A stretch of 64,000 bases of DNA from Streptomyces sp. NA02950 (GCF_013364155.1 NZ_CP054916.1:5887001-5951000); one strand, 5' to 3'; counted from the stretch's first letter, positions 24,745 to 33,492 are shown. Numbers and translations: made by a program. The notes: generated by a model not told the origin, from the sequence alone.

Positions 24745-25824
24745 ATGTACGGCAGTTACACGTGCCGTCGGCATCACGTTGCCCGTCTTCGCAGCCGTCG
24801 TGCCCGTGGCCGTACCCGCGCGGTCTCGACCGCCGGAGCCCTGCTGTCGCTCGTGACGCTCTCCGGCTGTTTCGGCTCCTCCAGCGGTGGCGACGGCGAC
24901 CACGCTGCCGCGGCCGAGCGGCCCCGGCAGCGGCCCAAGGCCACCGTGCCGTACTGGGTGAACCCGGACGGGAGCGCCGCCAAGCAGCTCGCGGCGTACC
25001 GCGAGAAGGGGGCGCGGGACCAGGCGAGGCTGATAGAGAAGATCGCCGATCAGCCGGTCGCGGAGTGGCTCGGGCTGGACAACCCCGAGGGGCAGGCGAG
25101 CGGTTTCACCCAGGCCGCCGCCAAGGCGAACCGCAGCGCGCTGTTGGTTTTCTACGAGATCCCGCACCGCGACTGCGGGCAGTACTCCAAGGGCGGCGCC
25201 GCGGACGGCGATGCCTACCGCGCCTGGCTGGACAAGGCGGTCCGCGGGATCGGCAACCGCCCCGCGACCGTCATCCTGGAGCCCGACGCGCTGCCGCACG
25301 TGGTGGACGGCTGTACGCCCGAGAAGTTCCACGAGGAGCGGTACGACCTGCTGACCGGGGCCGTCGACAAGCTCAAGGGGCTGCCGCACACCAAGGTCTA
25401 TCTGGACGCCGGGAATCCGCACTGGATCACGGACCCGCGCCGGATGGCGCAGCCGCTGAAGCGGGCGGGCATCGCCAAGGCCGACGGCTTCGCGCTCAAC
25501 ACCTCCAACTACCAGACGACGAAGGAGAACACCGCCTACGGCAGGAAGCTGTCGGCGCTGGTGGGCGGCAAGCCCTTCGTGATCGACACCAGCCGGAACG
25601 GGAACGGACCGGTCCCGGGGAAGAACGATCCGCAGGCGTGGTGCAATCCGAAGGGCCGTGCGCTGGGCGAGTCGCCGACCACCGACACCGGGGACGAGCT
25701 GGTCGACGCCTACCTGTGGATCAAGCGTCCGGGCGAGTCGGACGGTACCTGCAAGGGCGGCCCCAAGGCGGGTCAGTGGTGGCCGCGGTACGCGCTCGAT
25801 CTTGCCCGTAACGCTCGTCCGTAA
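24745..25824 (+). CDS. GH6-family glycoside hydrolase lipoprotein
   Basis: ATG 24745 follows AAGGGGGAG and gives 359 residues. A basic N-terminus and hydrophobic stretch end in the lipobox LSGC, so it is probably lipid-anchored outside. GH6 signatures are present: VFYEIPHRDCGQYS (catalytic acid Asp), VILEPDALPHVV, the LDAGNPHWITD strand, FVIDTSRNGNGP and AYLWIKRPGESDG. Length and motifs fit a GH6 endoglucanase. It faces glxA-cslA and matches the cellulase-like gene (cslZ) known near that pair in S. coelicolor, so it probably trims the glycan they make. Confidence 0.92.
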   Translation: MYGSYTCRRHHVARLRSRRARGRTRAVSTAGALLSLVTLSGCFGSSSGGDGDHAAAAERPRQRPKATVPYWVNPDGSAAKQLAAYREKGARDQARLIEKIADQPVAEWLGLDNPEGQASGFTQAAAKANRSALLVFYEIPHRDCGQYSKGGAADGDAYRAWLDKAVRGIGNRPATVILEPDALPHVVDGCTPEKFHEERYDLLTGAVDKLKGLPHTKVYLDAGNPHWITDPRRMAQPLKRAGIAKADGFALNTSNYQTTKENTAYGRKLSALVGGKPFVIDTSRNGNGPVPGKNDPQAWCNPKGRALGESPTTDTGDELVDAYLWIKRPGESDGTCKGGPKAGQWWPRYALDLARNARP

Positions 25825-25840
25825 CGTCGTACAGCGCGAG

Positions 25841-25867
25841 CCGTCGGCGCCGGGACGGCGCCGACGG
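25841..25867. terminator. Bidirectional hairpin between GH6 gene and glxA
   Basis: A perfect 11-base-pair stem (CCGTCGGCGCC at 25841-25851, GGCGCCGACGG at 25857-25867) with a 5-base loop lies between the convergent stops. Confidence 0.8.
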
Positions 25868-25874
25868 GGCCCGC

Positions 25875-27854
25875 TCAGTCCCGGTCGGTCCGGGACGCCT
25901 TGGCCTTCGCGGCCTTTCCGCCGGGCACCTTCACCCACACCGCCTTCGACGGGGTGCCCTCCTTGTCGACCGCGTTGAGCATGTACCAGCCGGGCGGCAC
26001 CAGCGAGGATTCCTTGGGCAGCTTGACCGTGATGCCGTCCTTCTTCCGCTCGAAGTCCACCGCGATCGACCGTTGCTCCACATTGGTGACATGGGTGAAG
26101 GAGCCGGGCCGGATCAGCCGCACCTTCTTGATCGCCGAGGGGCGGGAGGTGGTGTAGCTCGTACTGCCGCCGCGCCTGACCGTACGGGGACCGGTGTCGG
26201 TGAGCTTCGGGCGCGAGTCCCGGTAGAGGTACGGCGGGGTGTAGATGTCGATCTGCTGCTGGAACTCGCCGGGCTTGGTGTTGGCCTTGTCGCCGTAGAG
26301 CGAGTCCGAGCCGAAGGTCATCACCCGGCCGTCGGGCAGCAGCAGCGCGCCGGAGTGGTAGTTGCGGCCCACCAGCGGATCGGCCACCGCACGGGAGGAG
26401 TTGGTCCTCGGGTCGTAGATCTCGGCCTTGAGTACGTTGCTGTCACTGCGGCCGCGGTAGTCGCCCGAGCCGTTGGTGGTGAGCACCGTGTCATCGGGGA
26501 GGATCACGCTGCTGGGGTAGCGGGCCTTGGCGTACAGGTCCGGGCCGTCCTTGAAGCGCGGATCGCCGGCGTGCAGGTCGACGATCCGGGTCTTGGCGGT
26601 GGCCCGGGAGTCCTCGCCGACCCCGCCGCCGCCGAGCACCATGTACCGCTGGTCCTGTGCCGGGGGCAGCAGTACCGACATCGACGTCTCCAGCAGCCCG
26701 GGGTCGCTGATCCCCGGCACCACGTCGAACGTGTTGCTCTTCAGATCCCAGACACCGGGCACACGGCCCTTGTCGTCGGGGCCGTATCCGGCGTTGGAAC
26801 CGGTGTAGAAGATCCTGCCCTTGTCGGTGAGGAAGAGCGCGGGGTACGTCGGGAAGAACCTCTTCTTCGGCAGGTACTTCCACTTCTTGGTCTTCGGGTT
26901 GTAGATCTCGTTCTTGCCCGGGACCACCTGGCCGATTTCATCCAGACCGGAGACCGAGAGGACCTTGCCGTTCTGAAGGGTGGTCAGCGTCGGGTACCAG
27001 CGGGCCTCGTTCATGGGGTCGACCGTGATGTAGCGCTCGGCCACCGGGTCGAATTCATAGGAGTCCTTGATTCCCTGGAAGTCCTTCTTGTCGAACGAGA
27101 GCTTCTGCGCGATGCCGTAGAAGTTCCGCCTGTCCTTGCCCTTGAGCCCGGTGATCCGGTAGTTGTCCTCGGTGCCGGTCTGGTACTTCTTGCCCTTGCG
27201 CAGCGCCTCGACATAGACCCGTGCGGTGCTGGGGGTGACGCGGACCTTTCCGGTCCTGGCGCTCTTGGTCTTCTTGGCGCGCGGGACCAGGACCGGGTCC
27301 TTTGACTCGAAGGTCTTGCCGCTCTCCTTGCCGGTGAAGCGGGTCCCGGCCGGGAAGGTCTTGGGCTTGTCCGGGTTCTCGTTGTGGACGAACATCAGTC
27401 CGCCCGCCTTCTCCACATCGCCGCGGAGCTTCTCGTACCGCTGGGTGCCTCCGGCCACCAGCAGCTTTCCGTCCGGGAGTTGGGTGTGCCCGGAGCAGAA
27501 GAGGTCCTTGGGGGTCGGGATGTTCTTGTAGGTGTTCTTCTCCGGGTCCCACAGCACACTGCGGAAGGACTTGGCCGCGAAATTCTTGGCGTTGTTGCCG
27601 GAGCCCGCGACCAGCAGCACCTTTCCCGTGTGGAGCAGTGCGGCGTGGATGGTGTTGATGCGGTATTCGTCGGGGACGTCCACCACGTCCCAGTGGCCGT
27701 TGTCGGCCTTGTACTCCGGCTGGTTGATCTTGTAATCATGGTACTTCTCGGAGCTGAAACGGTAGAGGGCCGGGCCGTTCATCCCGGCCACCACGATGAC
27801 AGCCGCCGCACCGATCCCGAAGCGGCGGGTGCGGCGACTCGGTCGGTACTTCAC
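25875..27854 (-). CDS. glxA: GlxA-type radical copper oxidase
   Basis: The 659-residue galactose-oxidase-like enzyme is membrane-anchored by an N-terminal helix (about 12-30). Copper-site residues are visible: Cys120 (DLFCSGHTQL) positioned to cross-link with Tyr287 (ARWYPTL), axial Tyr499 and His500 (GRNYHSGALL), and His588 (SFTHVTN). The C-terminus carries the DUF1929 domain. In S. coelicolor and S. lividans GlxA acts with CslA in making a hyphal-tip glycan needed for aerial growth on solid media. It lies three bases after cslA, in one operon. Confidence 0.96.
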   Translation of the reverse strand: MKYRPSRRTRRFGIGAAAVIVVAGMNGPALYRFSSEKYHDYKINQPEYKADNGHWDVVDVPDEYRINTIHAALLHTGKVLLVAGSGNNAKNFAAKSFRSVLWDPEKNTYKNIPTPKDLFCSGHTQLPDGKLLVAGGTQRYEKLRGDVEKAGGLMFVHNENPDKPKTFPAGTRFTGKESGKTFESKDPVLVPRAKKTKSARTGKVRVTPSTARVYVEALRKGKKYQTGTEDNYRITGLKGKDRRNFYGIAQKLSFDKKDFQGIKDSYEFDPVAERYITVDPMNEARWYPTLTTLQNGKVLSVSGLDEIGQVVPGKNEIYNPKTKKWKYLPKKRFFPTYPALFLTDKGRIFYTGSNAGYGPDDKGRVPGVWDLKSNTFDVVPGISDPGLLETSMSVLLPPAQDQRYMVLGGGGVGEDSRATAKTRIVDLHAGDPRFKDGPDLYAKARYPSSVILPDDTVLTTNGSGDYRGRSDSNVLKAEIYDPRTNSSRAVADPLVGRNYHSGALLLPDGRVMTFGSDSLYGDKANTKPGEFQQQIDIYTPPYLYRDSRPKLTDTGPRTVRRGGSTSYTTSRPSAIKKVRLIRPGSFTHVTNVEQRSIAVDFERKKDGITVKLPKESSLVPPGWYMLNAVDKEGTPSKAVWVKVPGGKAAKAKASRTDRD

Positions 27855-27857
27855 TTC

Positions 27858-29687
27858 TTATCGTCCCCCAAGGGCGGGCTGCGTTTTCCGTTTCTCCTGG
27901 CGGACGGTCCACCACCAGGCGATGATCGGCGCGGCTGAGATAGCCAGGGCAAGTGATGCCCAAACGGTCATCGCTGGATGACTGTGGCCGAAGTAGAAGG
28001 AAGAGGCGAGCGACCCGCCGAAGGCCACCAGGAAGAAAAGATGGATCCGGAAGGTGCCGAAGAGGGTGTCGGGGCTCGAGGAGTCGCCCTTGGGGGTCAC
28101 CACGAAGCGGCTCTTGCGACGCAGTACGGCATCAAACAGCGAACGGGCGTAGACGGGCGCGGCCAGCGCGGACATCACCATTCCGGCGACCCCGCCGGAG
28201 CCTTCCGGCTCGTGTGGCGAAACGTTGTGTCTCCGGTTCCAGACGTAGAGACCGATCTGGAGGGCGGAGGCATTGCCGTAGAGCATCATCCAGATGGCGG
28301 GGTCGATCTCGATACCGGAGGCCCCGAACCCCAGGAACAGCGCGCAGCTCAGGGCGGCCAGGATCCAGTTCAGCGCCGACATCGGATAGAAGATCACCAT
28401 CAGGGTGTAGTTGAACAGCTTCCCCGGCGGCAGGCTGAACGGCGCCTTCCAGAACTGCTTGAGGATCGTCTCGTAGGTCCCCCGCGACCAGCGCAGCTGC
28501 TGGGTGAAGAAGTCGGTCCAGGCGGTCGGCCCCTCACCGACGGCGAGCACATCCGGGGTGTAGACCGAGGTCCAGGTGCGGCCGGTGGCCGGGTTGCGGT
28601 GCCGGTGCAGTTCAAAGCCGGTGGCCATGTCCTCGGTGATCGAGTCGTACAGCCCGCCGATGCCCTTGATGGCGCTGATCCGCACCGCGTTGTTGGTGCC
28701 CACGAACATCGGGCCGCGGTAGGCGTTGCCCGCCCGCTGGATCAGTGCGTGGAACAGGAACTGCTGGCTCTCGGCCGCCTTGGTGACGGCCGTGTCGTAG
28801 TTGCCGTAGACCTGCGGGCCGATCACGAAGGCCACGTCCGGATCGCGGAAGTAGCCGAGCATCCGCTCCAGGTAGTTGGGCAGCGGGACATGGTCGGTGT
28901 CGACCGAGGCGAAGTAGTCGTAGGCGTCGCCGTGGGCCTCCAGCCAGGCGTTGTAGTTGCCGTGCTTGGTCTTGGCCCGGTGCGGGCCCTTGGGCTGGTT
29001 CCACTTCTCCACGCCCTTGCGGGAGAAGTGGTGGACGCCCAGCCTCCGGCAGACCTCCTTGACCTCCGGGTCGTCGCCCTCGTCCAGCAGCCAGATGTGC
29101 AGCACCCCGCGGTGGCGCAGCCGGATCGCCGCCTCCAGCGTCTTCGTCACCATCTCCAGCGGCTCCTTGCCGGGCACGAAGGTGGTGATGAAGGCGACCT
29201 TGGTCCCGTTCTCGGGCACCACGGGCACGGGGTCGCGGGCCACGAGCGTGGCGTGGGCGTTGGACACCACGTTCATCGTGCGGAACAGCTCGATCAGCCC
29301 GATGGAGACCAGCATGACCGTGTCCATCACGGCCCTCGTCGAGCTGGTGCCCTCCCGGCTGGTCCAGTGCGAGGGCTGCATCAGCCAGATCAGCAGCCCC
29401 AACGACACCAGCGGTGCCGCCCCGAGCAGCAGCGCGGCCCGTATGCGATGGGGCTCGTCCGCGAGCAGACTGCGGTAGCGCACGCGGTAGGGCTGGTCGG
29501 CATCCGGCCGGGTGAGCGGTCCGGCGAGCCTGCTGTAGTGCTCGTAGTCGTACTTCGGCAGGGGCCGGCGGCGCCGGTGGCGTACCGGACCGTTCCGGAG
29601 CTGGCGCGGAATGCGCAGGCGGGTTGTCGTGGACGAGTCGTAGGGCTCGTACGAAGGCTGCCGGGCGCCGGTAGGCGTCGACGTCAT
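27858..29687 (-). CDS. cslA: Cellulose-synthase-like glycosyltransferase CslA
   Basis: The 609-residue GT2 membrane synthase makes a beta-glucan-type polymer at growing hyphal tips. Two N-terminal helices (about 83-103, 120-137) precede the catalytic domain: KVAFITTFVPGKEPLEMV, the DTD metal site (263-265), TEDMATG (351-357) with the general base Asp, and QQLRW (396-400). Several C-terminal helices form the channel. It is first gene of the cslA-glxA operon. A 367-base gap upstream separates it from a convergent-side GntR gene. Confidence 0.96.
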   Translation of the reverse strand: MTSTPTGARQPSYEPYDSSTTTRLRIPRQLRNGPVRHRRRRPLPKYDYEHYSRLAGPLTRPDADQPYRVRYRSLLADEPHRIRAALLLGAAPLVSLGLLIWLMQPSHWTSREGTSSTRAVMDTVMLVSIGLIELFRTMNVVSNAHATLVARDPVPVVPENGTKVAFITTFVPGKEPLEMVTKTLEAAIRLRHRGVLHIWLLDEGDDPEVKEVCRRLGVHHFSRKGVEKWNQPKGPHRAKTKHGNYNAWLEAHGDAYDYFASVDTDHVPLPNYLERMLGYFRDPDVAFVIGPQVYGNYDTAVTKAAESQQFLFHALIQRAGNAYRGPMFVGTNNAVRISAIKGIGGLYDSITEDMATGFELHRHRNPATGRTWTSVYTPDVLAVGEGPTAWTDFFTQQLRWSRGTYETILKQFWKAPFSLPPGKLFNYTLMVIFYPMSALNWILAALSCALFLGFGASGIEIDPAIWMMLYGNASALQIGLYVWNRRHNVSPHEPEGSGGVAGMVMSALAAPVYARSLFDAVLRRKSRFVVTPKGDSSSPDTLFGTFRIHLFFLVAFGGSLASSFYFGHSHPAMTVWASLALAISAAPIIAWWWTVRQEKRKTQPALGGR

Positions 29688-30054
29688 GAGTCATTCCCCC
29701 CGCACGCGTGGTCTGGCGCGTGTCGTCGGTGCTGTCGGCCGGAACGCCCCCCCTCGGCCGTAGGCCGCACAGTAGTGGAGGCACACAGGTGTACGGATGC
29801 GGAATGAATATCTTCTGGTTATTTGCTGAGTAAATGCTCAGTAAACCGATCCCGCTATGTCCAGCAAGCGGCCCGACCACCAACTTTGCTGATGCGAGGT
29901 GTGGTTGGGCGGTGGAACGGCGCCTTCTGGGGGTGGTCGCGTTCGCCCGGTCGCAGGGGCGAACCGGGATGGGCGGGACAAAACCGCGCGGGGGAGCGGG
30001 GCATGTGGTGGCCGGAAATCGACTACTCGGGGTGCCGGCTGACCGGGATGCCGA
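29688..30054. promoter_or_regulatory. Intergenic region with 11-bp tandem repeat, cslA upstream
   Basis: This 367-base gap holds no gene that I can support. An AT-richer stretch (29800-29850), likely to include the cslA promoter, contains TGCTGAGTAAA (29824-29834) immediately repeated as TGCTCAGTAAA (29835-29845). The CTGAG/CTCAG parts also form a small dyad. Confidence 0.4.
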
Positions 30055-30762
30055 CTACTCGGGGTGTGGGGAACGCAGCCGGGTGCGGATGTTGCCGAAG
30101 TGCTCGCGGATGGCTTCCTCGGCCCGCAGCGCGTCGCCCGAGCGCACCGACTCCAGGATCTGCCGGTGCTGTTTGCAGGTCACCTTGGGGTCGGTCGGAA
30201 TGTCGACCAGATCGGTGCGGACCCGGTGGAAGGCGTCCCAGAACGCCTCCAGCACCTCGCTCAGCAGCGTGTTGTCCAGGCTCCCGTACAGCGCGGCGTG
30301 GAACGCCCGGTCCGTCTCCGCCCGTACGGCTCCGGCCTCGGCCTCCGCCTCCATGCGCCGGACGATCGCGTCCAGCTCGGCGAGGTCCGCCTCCGGTATC
30401 CGCCCCGCCAGCCGCGCGATCAGCCCGGTCTCCACGGCCTCGCGCAGCTCCAGCAGCTGGAGCAGACTCTCCTCACCGCGGTAGTGCCCGGCGACGGTCC
30501 GGAAGATCAGCCCCTCGATCATCGGCGCCATCGACATCGGTCCGACGTAGGTCCCGAAGCCGTGCCGGATCTCCACGATCCCCATGGCCTGAAGCGCCTT
30601 GAGCGCCTCGCGCACGGAGTTGCGGCTGACCCCGAGCAACTCCATCAGCTCGGTCTCGGTGGGCAGCGGAGCCCCCGACGACAGCCGCCGGTCGACGATC
30701 AGCCGCTTGATGCGTTCCTGGATGTCACTCGCCATCCCCCGCGTATGCGCCGCCACGGCCAC
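30055..30762 (-). CDS. FadR/GntR-family transcriptional regulator
   Basis: About 235 residues. The winged helix (SDIQERIKRLIVDRRLSSGAPLPTETELMELLGVSRNSVREALKALQAMGIVEIRHGFGTYV in essence) is followed by the all-helical FCD ligand domain with metal-type residues (ELREAVETGLIARLAG, DRAFHAALYGSL, KQHRQILESV: Asp, His, His). GTG 30762 has GGAGG five bases upstream; ATG 30735 is an alternative. It probably represses a catabolic operon and is released by a small organic acid. No target operon is adjacent. Confidence 0.9.
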   Translation of the reverse strand: MAVAAHTRGMASDIQERIKRLIVDRRLSSGAPLPTETELMELLGVSRNSVREALKALQAMGIVEIRHGFGTYVGPMSMAPMIEGLIFRTVAGHYRGEESLLQLLELREAVETGLIARLAGRIPEADLAELDAIVRRMEAEAEAGAVRAETDRAFHAALYGSLDNTLLSEVLEAFWDAFHRVRTDLVDIPTDPKVTCKQHRQILESVRSGDALRAEEAIREHFGNIRTRLRSPHPE

Positions 30763-30807
30763 CGCCACCTCCGATCCGAACAGCTTACCGGGAGTGGCGC
30801 GCGGTGA

Positions 30808-30990
30808 TCAGAGGCGTGCGAGGAAGGAGGCCCAGGCGTCGTGGGAGACGGTGAGTGAGCCGGTGGTGATGTCCTTGGAGTCGCGGACGTGGACGGTGTC
30901 GGGGCGTATCGCGACCTCGACGCAGTTGCCCCCGCCGCCGCCGCTGTAGCTGCTCTTGAACCAGTCGCGTTCGGTGGTGCTGCTGCTCAT
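30808..30990 (-). CDS. DUF397 protein
   Basis: The 60-residue protein contains the DUF397 pattern: DWFKSSYSGGGGGNCVEVA, then VHVRDSKD and AWASFLARL. DUF397 proteins are the usual small partners of DUF5753/XRE regulators in actinomycetes. Its ATG overlaps the stop of the upstream XRE gene (ATGA, 30987-30990), so the two are coupled. Confidence 0.92.
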   Translation of the reverse strand: MSSSTTERDWFKSSYSGGGGGNCVEVAIRPDTVHVRDSKDITTGSLTVSHDAWASFLARL

Positions 30991-31814
30991 AGCGCTCCTC
31001 GCATCTGCTCCAGCAGACTCGTAGTGGCCTGAGGGCTCAGAGCCTGTGAGCGCAGTTTGCCATAGCGCTGAAGCATCGCACTGACGGCTTTTGGGTCGGT
31101 GATCAGGACGCTGCTGTCGTGCGCTTCGAGATACCCGATCCATCGGTGGTCGGCCGTTTCGGCAAGGCACATCGGACCCTCGAACCCGGAGTGATCCTCC
31201 TGCCGCAGCGGCATGACCTGGACCTCGACGTTCCGATGGCGCTGCTGCTCAAGGATGTGGTCGAGCAGCGCCCTGGTGACGCCGGGCCCTCCGAAGCCCC
31301 GGTCCAGCAGCGCCTGTTCGACCACGAAGCAGAACGAGGTGTTCGGCCGGTCCGTGAGCAGCCGTTGCCTGGCCAGACGGGCGATCACCTGCTGCTCGCA
31401 CTGCTCCGCCGAGGTGTGCGGGATGTAGCGGTCGAAGATGGCGCGGATGTACGGCTCGGGCTGAAGCAGACCCGGAACGACCGCGCACTCGTACGTGAGG
31501 AGCGACACCGACTCCTCCTCGATCCCCGCCCACCGCAGGAACCACGACGCCAGTCCCACCTTCCGGGTCAGCGTCCGGTACGCCGCGCCAAGGATGCGGG
31601 CGGCCGGGGCGCCCAGGACTTCCTCCGTGCGCGGGATCAGCTCCTTCGGCGGGAAGCGCCTACCCTGCTCCACCTTCGCGATGTACGTCGCCGAGTACCG
31701 TACGCGCGGGGCGAACTGCTCCTGGGTCAGGCCCGCCTCGTCGCGTAGCGCCTTTAACACCGCGCCAAAGGTCTTGAGGCTCTCCGACGTTTCCGGTTCC
31801 CTGTCTGTTGTCAT
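30987..31814 (-). CDS. XRE-family regulator with DUF5753 domain
   Basis: The 275-residue protein has an N-terminal Cro-type HTH (about 15-70; LKALRDEAGLTQEQFAPRVRYSATYIAKVEQGRRFP) and a DUF5753 ligand-like domain (about 95-270; VPGLLQPEPYIRAIF, VIARLARQRLL, EVQVMPLRQEDH). Codon 20 is TTA (31755-31757), so translation may need the bldA tRNA. Together with the DUF397 partner and a divergent HATPase gene it forms the classic streptomycete regulatory trio, linked elsewhere to development and secondary metabolism. Confidence 0.92.
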   Translation of the reverse strand: MTTDREPETSESLKTFGAVLKALRDEAGLTQEQFAPRVRYSATYIAKVEQGRRFPPKELIPRTEEVLGAPAARILGAAYRTLTRKVGLASWFLRWAGIEEESVSLLTYECAVVPGLLQPEPYIRAIFDRYIPHTSAEQCEQQVIARLARQRLLTDRPNTSFCFVVEQALLDRGFGGPGVTRALLDHILEQQRHRNVEVQVMPLRQEDHSGFEGPMCLAETADHRWIGYLEAHDSSVLITDPKAVSAMLQRYGKLRSQALSPQATTSLLEQMRGAL

Positions 31815-31928
31815 ACCCGTATGGTCACGGGCAGTGACCAAGGCGGTCCAGTGCGTGCACTGGTACAGACGAAACTGGGTGGGTGTCGGACCTGGCTGAC
31901 GGCCGGTCGTCCCCGGAACGCTTCCGCC

Positions 31929-32363
31929 ATGACCGCTCCACAGGGCCAAGTCCCCGTCACCGTACGTACGTTCGCGCAGCGCTTCTCCGCCACCCGGCGC
32001 GGTGCCCGGCTGGCCCGGCTGCTGGCCGTGCACCAGCTCGCCGACTGGGGGTTCACCCCCGGGGTCGGCGGCTACGAAGCCGCCGTGCTCGTGGTCGCCG
32101 AACTGTCCGCCAACGCCGCGCTCCACGGCCGCGTCCCGGGACGGGACTTCACGCTGCTGCTGCGGTACGACGACCAGGCGGGCCGTCTGTGGATCGAGGT
32201 CTCGGACACCCACGACGCGGAGCCCATCCCCAAGGTCCCCGCGTCCGACGACGAACAGGGTCGCGGCCTGCTTCTCGTCGAGGCCCTGGCCGACCGCTGG
32301 GGCGTCCGCGACCGTCGCGGACCCGGCAAGACGGTGTGGGCGCATGTCGCGGCGACCACTTGA
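31929..32363 (+). CDS. RsbW-like ATP-binding (anti-sigma type) protein
   Basis: ATG 31929 gives 144 residues of a HATPase_c_2 domain: N-box AELSANAALHG, acidic strand LWIEVSDTHDAEP, and G-box GRGLLLVEALADRWGV. Such stand-alone kinases are related to RsbW/SpoIIAB and usually sit near XRE/DUF397 genes, as here, divergently. The partner anti-anti-sigma factor is not visible. The role is inferred from the family. Confidence 0.88.
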   Translation: MTAPQGQVPVTVRTFAQRFSATRRGARLARLLAVHQLADWGFTPGVGGYEAAVLVVAELSANAALHGRVPGRDFTLLLRYDDQAGRLWIEVSDTHDAEPIPKVPASDDEQGRGLLLVEALADRWGVRDRRGPGKTVWAHVAATT

Positions 32364-32539
32364 GACATGCTCGAAGTGCGAGGGCCGTAGGGGTACACGC
32401 CCCGCGTGACCAGCGCGGCCGACAGGGGCGCACACTCCGGTGCGCCGGGGGCCCGGCCTTGGCGGCCCGCCCGGCCGTGCGGGAGATTTGCGCGGCGGGC
32501 CAATCCGGACCCACACGCATCTTTCCTCCAGGAGGGGAT

Positions 32540-33124
32540 ATGTCGTCCATTCGTGCCTTACTCGTCGCTGTCGTCGCCGCCGGTGTTCTCGCCGGTACCG
32601 GTACCGGCGCCATGGCCGCCGCCACCAGCCACTTCGACGACGGCAGCTTCGAGACGCCCACAGTGTCGGCCAACACGTTCCAGATGGTGACGGCGGGCGG
32701 CTCCATCGGCCCGTGGAAGGTCACCGCCGGAAGCGTCGACCTGATCGGTGCGGGGTACTGGCAGGCGGCCGAGGGCGATCAGTCCGTCGACCTCAGCGGC
32801 CAGAGTGGGGGAACCGTGGCCCAGACGTTCACGACGGTCCCGGGGAAGAGGTACACGGTGACGTACTCCCTCGCGGGCAACCCCGGGGCCGGTCCGGCCG
32901 TGAAGACGGGGAAGGTCCTGGTCGACGGACAGAACTTCCAGGACTTCACCTTCGACACCACGGGCAAGTCCACGACGAACATGGGCTACGTGACCCGGGA
33001 AGTGTCCTTCGTGGCGACCGGCACGTCCACGACCCTGGCGTTCGCCAGCACCACCAACACGGCCGCCGGACCGGTCCTTGACGACGTCCGGGTGCGCGAA
33101 TGCGACCCGTGCCCGAACTGCTGA
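32540..33124 (+). CDS. Secreted DUF642/choice-of-anchor C-type protein
   Basis: A strong site (AGGAGGGG) precedes ATG 32540. The 194-residue product has a signal peptide ending near AMAAAT (about residue 28) and a beta-sandwich domain: SHFDDGSFETPTV, VTAGSVDLIGAGYWQAAEGDQSVDLSG, VAQTFTTVPGKRYTVTYSLAGNP and PVLDDVRV, the pattern of DUF642-type carbohydrate-binding-like proteins. It ends with a Cys-containing tail (RECDPCPNC) that may form a disulfide. The ligand is unknown. Confidence 0.85.
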   Translation: MSSIRALLVAVVAAGVLAGTGTGAMAAATSHFDDGSFETPTVSANTFQMVTAGGSIGPWKVTAGSVDLIGAGYWQAAEGDQSVDLSGQSGGTVAQTFTTVPGKRYTVTYSLAGNPGAGPAVKTGKVLVDGQNFQDFTFDTTGKSTTNMGYVTREVSFVATGTSTTLAFASTTNTAAGPVLDDVRVRECDPCPNC

Positions 33125-33140
33125 CCAGCATCACATTGAA

Positions 33141-33170
33141 GGAGCCCCGGCGCGACGGCGCCGGGGCTCC
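33141..33170 (+). terminator. Terminator hairpin
   Basis: A perfect 13-base-pair stem (GGAGCCCCGGCGC at 33141-33153, GCGCCGGGGCTCC at 33158-33170) with a 4-base loop lies 16 bases after the secreted-protein stop. Confidence 0.85.
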
Positions 33171-33236
33171 GCCGTGGAACGGGGCCGGTCACGGCCGTCA
33201 GTCGCGCCCGCGGGGGTGTGAGCGGTCCAGGGGCCG

Positions 33237-33276
33237 CAAAAAGAGACCGGGGCTTCTCGGTGAACCGAGAGGCCCC
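33237..33276 (-). terminator. Intrinsic terminator of tRNA-Lys
   Basis: A 12-base stem with one G-T pair (33249-33260 with 33265-33276, loop TGAA) is followed on the minus strand by TCTTTTTG, a true T-run, 22 bases past the tRNA 3' end. Confidence 0.85.
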
Positions 33277-33298
33277 AGGTCAGTGGCGTAAGCCACGG

Positions 33299-33372
33299 TG
33301 CGCCGCCAGGGACTCGAACCCCGGACCCGCTGATTAAGAGTCAGCTGCTCTAACCAACTGAGCTAGCGGCGC
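33299..33372 (-). tRNA. tRNA-Lys (anticodon CUU)
   Basis: A 74-nt cloverleaf: acceptor GCGCCGC/GCGGCGC, D-arm GCTC..GAGC, anticodon stem CTGA/TCAG with loop CTCTTAA (anticodon CTT), T-loop GTTCGAG, discriminator A and no encoded CCA. Confidence 0.96.
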
Positions 33373-33446
33373 CTGCTGACGGGGGAATCCTACCGGACCC
33401 CGGAGGGTGCTCCGGACCAGCGGCTTCCGGACCCAGGGCATTGGTA

Positions 33447-33492
33447 TGGACATGTCCAAAACTGCTCGCTACGCTCAGACTTGGTCTAGACC
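33447..33492. promoter_or_regulatory. DasR-like operator and second palindrome upstream of the LPMO
   Basis: TGGTCTAGACC (33482-33492) contains the perfect dyad GGTCTAGACC and matches the core of the DasR site (consensus centred on TGGTCTAGACCA). Thirty-five bases upstream, TGGACATGTCCA (33447-33458) is a perfect 12-base palindrome. DasR controls chitin and N-acetylglucosamine genes in streptomycetes, fitting the gene 45 bases downstream. Confidence 0.7.

Noticed and set aside
33299..33372. tRNA-Lys as an integration site for the accessory region
   Set aside because: I found no repeated 3' tRNA end, integrase or excisionase in the window. The genes just beside it look like normal chromosome.
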